In this document: in pieces, positions 62,577 to 64,000 of the stretch
Layout of the letters: every line of letters starts with the position of its first letter
How positions within the stretch are numbered: position 1 is the stretch's first letter
Source: Paenibacillus sp. LHD-38
Lineage (GTDB): Bacteria > Bacillota > Bacilli > Paenibacillales > Paenibacillaceae
Direction of reading: 5' to 3'
DNA: 64,000 bases
NCBI RefSeq assembly: GCF_031157315.1
Contig: NZ_JAVIFU010000003.1
Span: 1 to 64,000, forward strand
Notes under the pieces: generated by a model
Told to the model about the DNA's origin: nothing
Database searches by the model: none
Seen by the model: the letters and a program-made list of their open reading frames with translations, nothing else
Position numbers and translations under genes: made by a program

Positions 62577-64000
62577 CTAAATATTTAATCGCAAAGGATG
62601 AACAGAAACGGTTGAGGTTTTAAAGCCTGGCATTTTACAGTTGGGATCGAGCTCAGGACTGGTCGCCTTGTTCACGTTTTGTATCCCGCCCCAGTGCATC
62701 GGTACAAATAAAGTATCTTCTCTTATTTTATCCGTAATTCGGCTTCGCACGCTGAAGCTGCCTCTGCGTGAGGTAACCTCAACCCATTCCCCATCCACAA
62801 TTCGATGCTTTCTTGCCGTTTTTGGATGGATCTCTAAATAATTTTCAACGTTTCGCGCTGCCAATGAGGGACTTCTGCGCGTTTGGACGCCGGTTAGATA
62901 GTGTGAAAGCACCCTTCCGTTCGTCATGGTAAGCGGAAATTCATCATTTGGTGTCTCCTGCGGGAGACGGCTTGCAACCGGCATAAATATAGCTCTTCCA
63001 TCCGAATGAGCAAAGGCGCGTTCGAACATCATGCCTTGATTCCCGTCTTCTTCCGTAGAGGTACAAGGCCAATATATCCCGCCGTCACGCCGTAAGCGAT
63101 CGTAAGTAATGCCGTAATAATCAGCTAATCCGCCTCGGCTGGCTAGTCTAAGCTCTTCAAAGATTTGCTCGGCTGTTTCAAATGGGAAATAGGTCTTCTT
63201 GCCAAGCCCTTCAGCGATTTGGCATAAAATCTGCCAATCATGTCTGGTTTCACCGGGAGCCTTCAGCGTCGATTCACGTAATAATACGCGTCCTTCCAGG
63301 TTGGTTAAGGTTCCATCATTCTCTAGATAAGACGTCACAGGCAAAACGACATCTGCCATTTGAGCGGTCTCCGATATAAACATATCCGCGACGACCAGGA
63401 AGTCTAGACCCTTTAGCCCCTCCTCTACCAAATCAGCATTCGGATTCGATACGACAGGGTTAGAACCCATGACAAACAATGACCGGATGGCTTTCTTGTG
63501 AACAAGCTCCATCATCTCATAGGCAGAAACACCCTTGCGAGGAAGCTCATCCGGATCAATACCCCATACCTTTGCTACATAGGAACGGTCCTGTTCGTCT
63601 TCTATGTTGCGATAACCGGGCAGTTGATCGCTTTTCTGTCCGTGTTCTCTTCCGCCCTGCCCGTTACCTTGGCCGGTAACTGCACCGTAGCCGCAGCCTG
63701 GCTTGCCGATTTTTCCGGTAGCGAGTACCATATTTAAGAAGTTTCGAACCGCAACATGACCGTCCGTCTGCTGCTCAACGCCCCTAGCTGTGAAAATAAT
63801 TCCGGTTTCCGCCTGTCCGTAGGCTTTGGCGGCATTTCGAATGGCTGCTTCATCTAAGCCTGTCAATGCTGCTACTTCATCCAAAGCAATCGTAGATAGA
63901 TGTGTGACTAATTCGGCGAAACCATTCGTTCTTTGGGAGATGAAGGCTTCATCTATCAGCTTCTCGTCCAAGAGTACCTTAAGCATGCCATTCGCTAACG
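62577..64000 (-). CDS. nasC: assimilatory nitrate reductase catalytic subunit, C-terminal part (cut by window edge)
   Basis: The last 473 or so residues of a molybdopterin oxidoreductase; the frame is open through the window edge, so the N-terminal 4Fe-4S part lies outside. Molybdopterin-binding segments: TGQGNGQGGREHGQKSDQLP, FVMGSNPVVSNPNAD, MADVVLPVTSYLENDGTLTN in sequence, and the C-terminal domain motifs GRVLSHYLTGVQTRRSPSL and LFVPMHWGG. This set is typical of NasC/NarB-type reductases, which reduce nitrate to nitrite in the cytoplasm for nitrogen assimilation. Formate dehydrogenase is the main alternative and is less likely given the QGGREHGQK motif. Confidence 0.9.
   Translation of the reverse strand, partial: LANGMLKVLLDEKLIDEAFISQRTNGFAELVTHLSTIALDEVAALTGLDEAAIRNAAKAYGQAETGIIFTARGVEQQTDGHVAVRNFLNMVLATGKIGKPGCGYGAVTGQGNGQGGREHGQKSDQLPGYRNIEDEQDRSYVAKVWGIDPDELPRKGVSAYEMMELVHKKAIRSLFVMGSNPVVSNPNADLVEEGLKGLDFLVVADMFISETAQMADVVLPVTSYLENDGTLTNLEGRVLLRESTLKAPGETRHDWQILCQIAEGLGKKTYFPFETAEQIFEELRLASRGGLADYYGITYDRLRRDGGIYWPCTSTEEDGNQGMMFERAFAHSDGRAIFMPVASRLPQETPNDEFPLTMTNGRVLSHYLTGVQTRRSPSLAARNVENYLEIHPKTARKHRIVDGEWVEVTSRRGSFSVRSRITDKIREDTLFVPMHWGGIQNVNKATSPELDPNCKMPGFKTSTVSVHPLRLNI

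Noticed and set aside
62577..64000. Formate dehydrogenase with selenocysteine
   Set aside because: No in-frame TGA is seen, and the visible motifs fit assimilatory nitrate reductase better. The N-terminal active-site region is outside the window.

Overview
The window looks like a chromosomal segment of a spore-forming, soil- or plant-associated Bacillota of the Paenibacillus/Cohnella type. The support is a complete mmg-type methylcitrate/fatty-acid operon with a sigma-E-like promoter, GerA/GerC spore-germination remnants, large secreted plant-polysaccharide hydrolases (GH30, GH8, PL11) with CcpA-like cre sites, and strong AGGAGG ribosome-binding sites nearly everywhere. No rRNA, tRNA, CRISPR array, transposase or integrase was seen.

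Layout. 0-7.1 kb is a gene graveyard: ArsR, AraC-type, aldo/keto reductase, gerC and gerA remnants carry frameshifts, stop codons and deletions. Intact genes among them are a HAD hydrolase, a small protein, malate:quinone oxidoreductase and an AhpD-like protein. 7.3-13.4 kb holds a 1577-residue modular GH30 enzyme with two LacI/CcpA-type palindromes upstream, and a TerC-family protein. 13.7-16.0 kb holds an Lsa-type ABC-F ribosome-protection gene behind a clear transcription attenuator, and an FMN reductase. 16.4-24.9 kb is a metal-handling region: PCYCGC lipoprotein and CopC-CopD protein, chromate transporter, an arsB/arsC deletion remnant, a FusB-like EF-G-binding protein, and an operon of Tat-exported multicopper oxidase, ZIP transporter and TatA. 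25-34.5 kb holds a chemoreceptor interrupted by one amber codon, GH8 exo-oligoxylanase, a pentapeptide-repeat protein, a secreted YCF48-like protein, two GyrI-like genes (one interrupted) and PL11 rhamnogalacturonan lyase. 34.8-42.6 kb holds metE with a LysR regulator, a decayed hybrid histidine kinase and an intact one. 43-51.7 kb holds an SgrR-like regulator, BI-1 protein, a TerB-like/WYL/MFS cluster, YihY, an alpha/beta hydrolase and a small secreted protein. 51.8-59.8 kb is a seven-gene propionyl-CoA/beta-oxidation operon. 59.8-64 kb has a ycgR/ycgQ deletion fusion, a second ABC-F ATPase and the C-terminal two thirds of an assimilatory nitrate reductase that runs off the edge.

The most interesting non-gene element is a family of about 100 bp structured repeats: one copy at 28999-29101 and two in tandem at 50890-51092. 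The diverged tandem copy keeps its hairpins by paired base changes. The clearest regulatory device is the Lsa leader, with three mutually exclusive pairing segments before an intrinsic terminator. The most interesting gene set is the oxidase-ZIP-TatA operon, which may couple extracytoplasmic metal oxidation to uptake. Many genes have been lost by internal deletions that fuse neighbours (arsB-arsC, ycgR-ycgQ), and five in-frame TAG codons interrupt otherwise readable genes.
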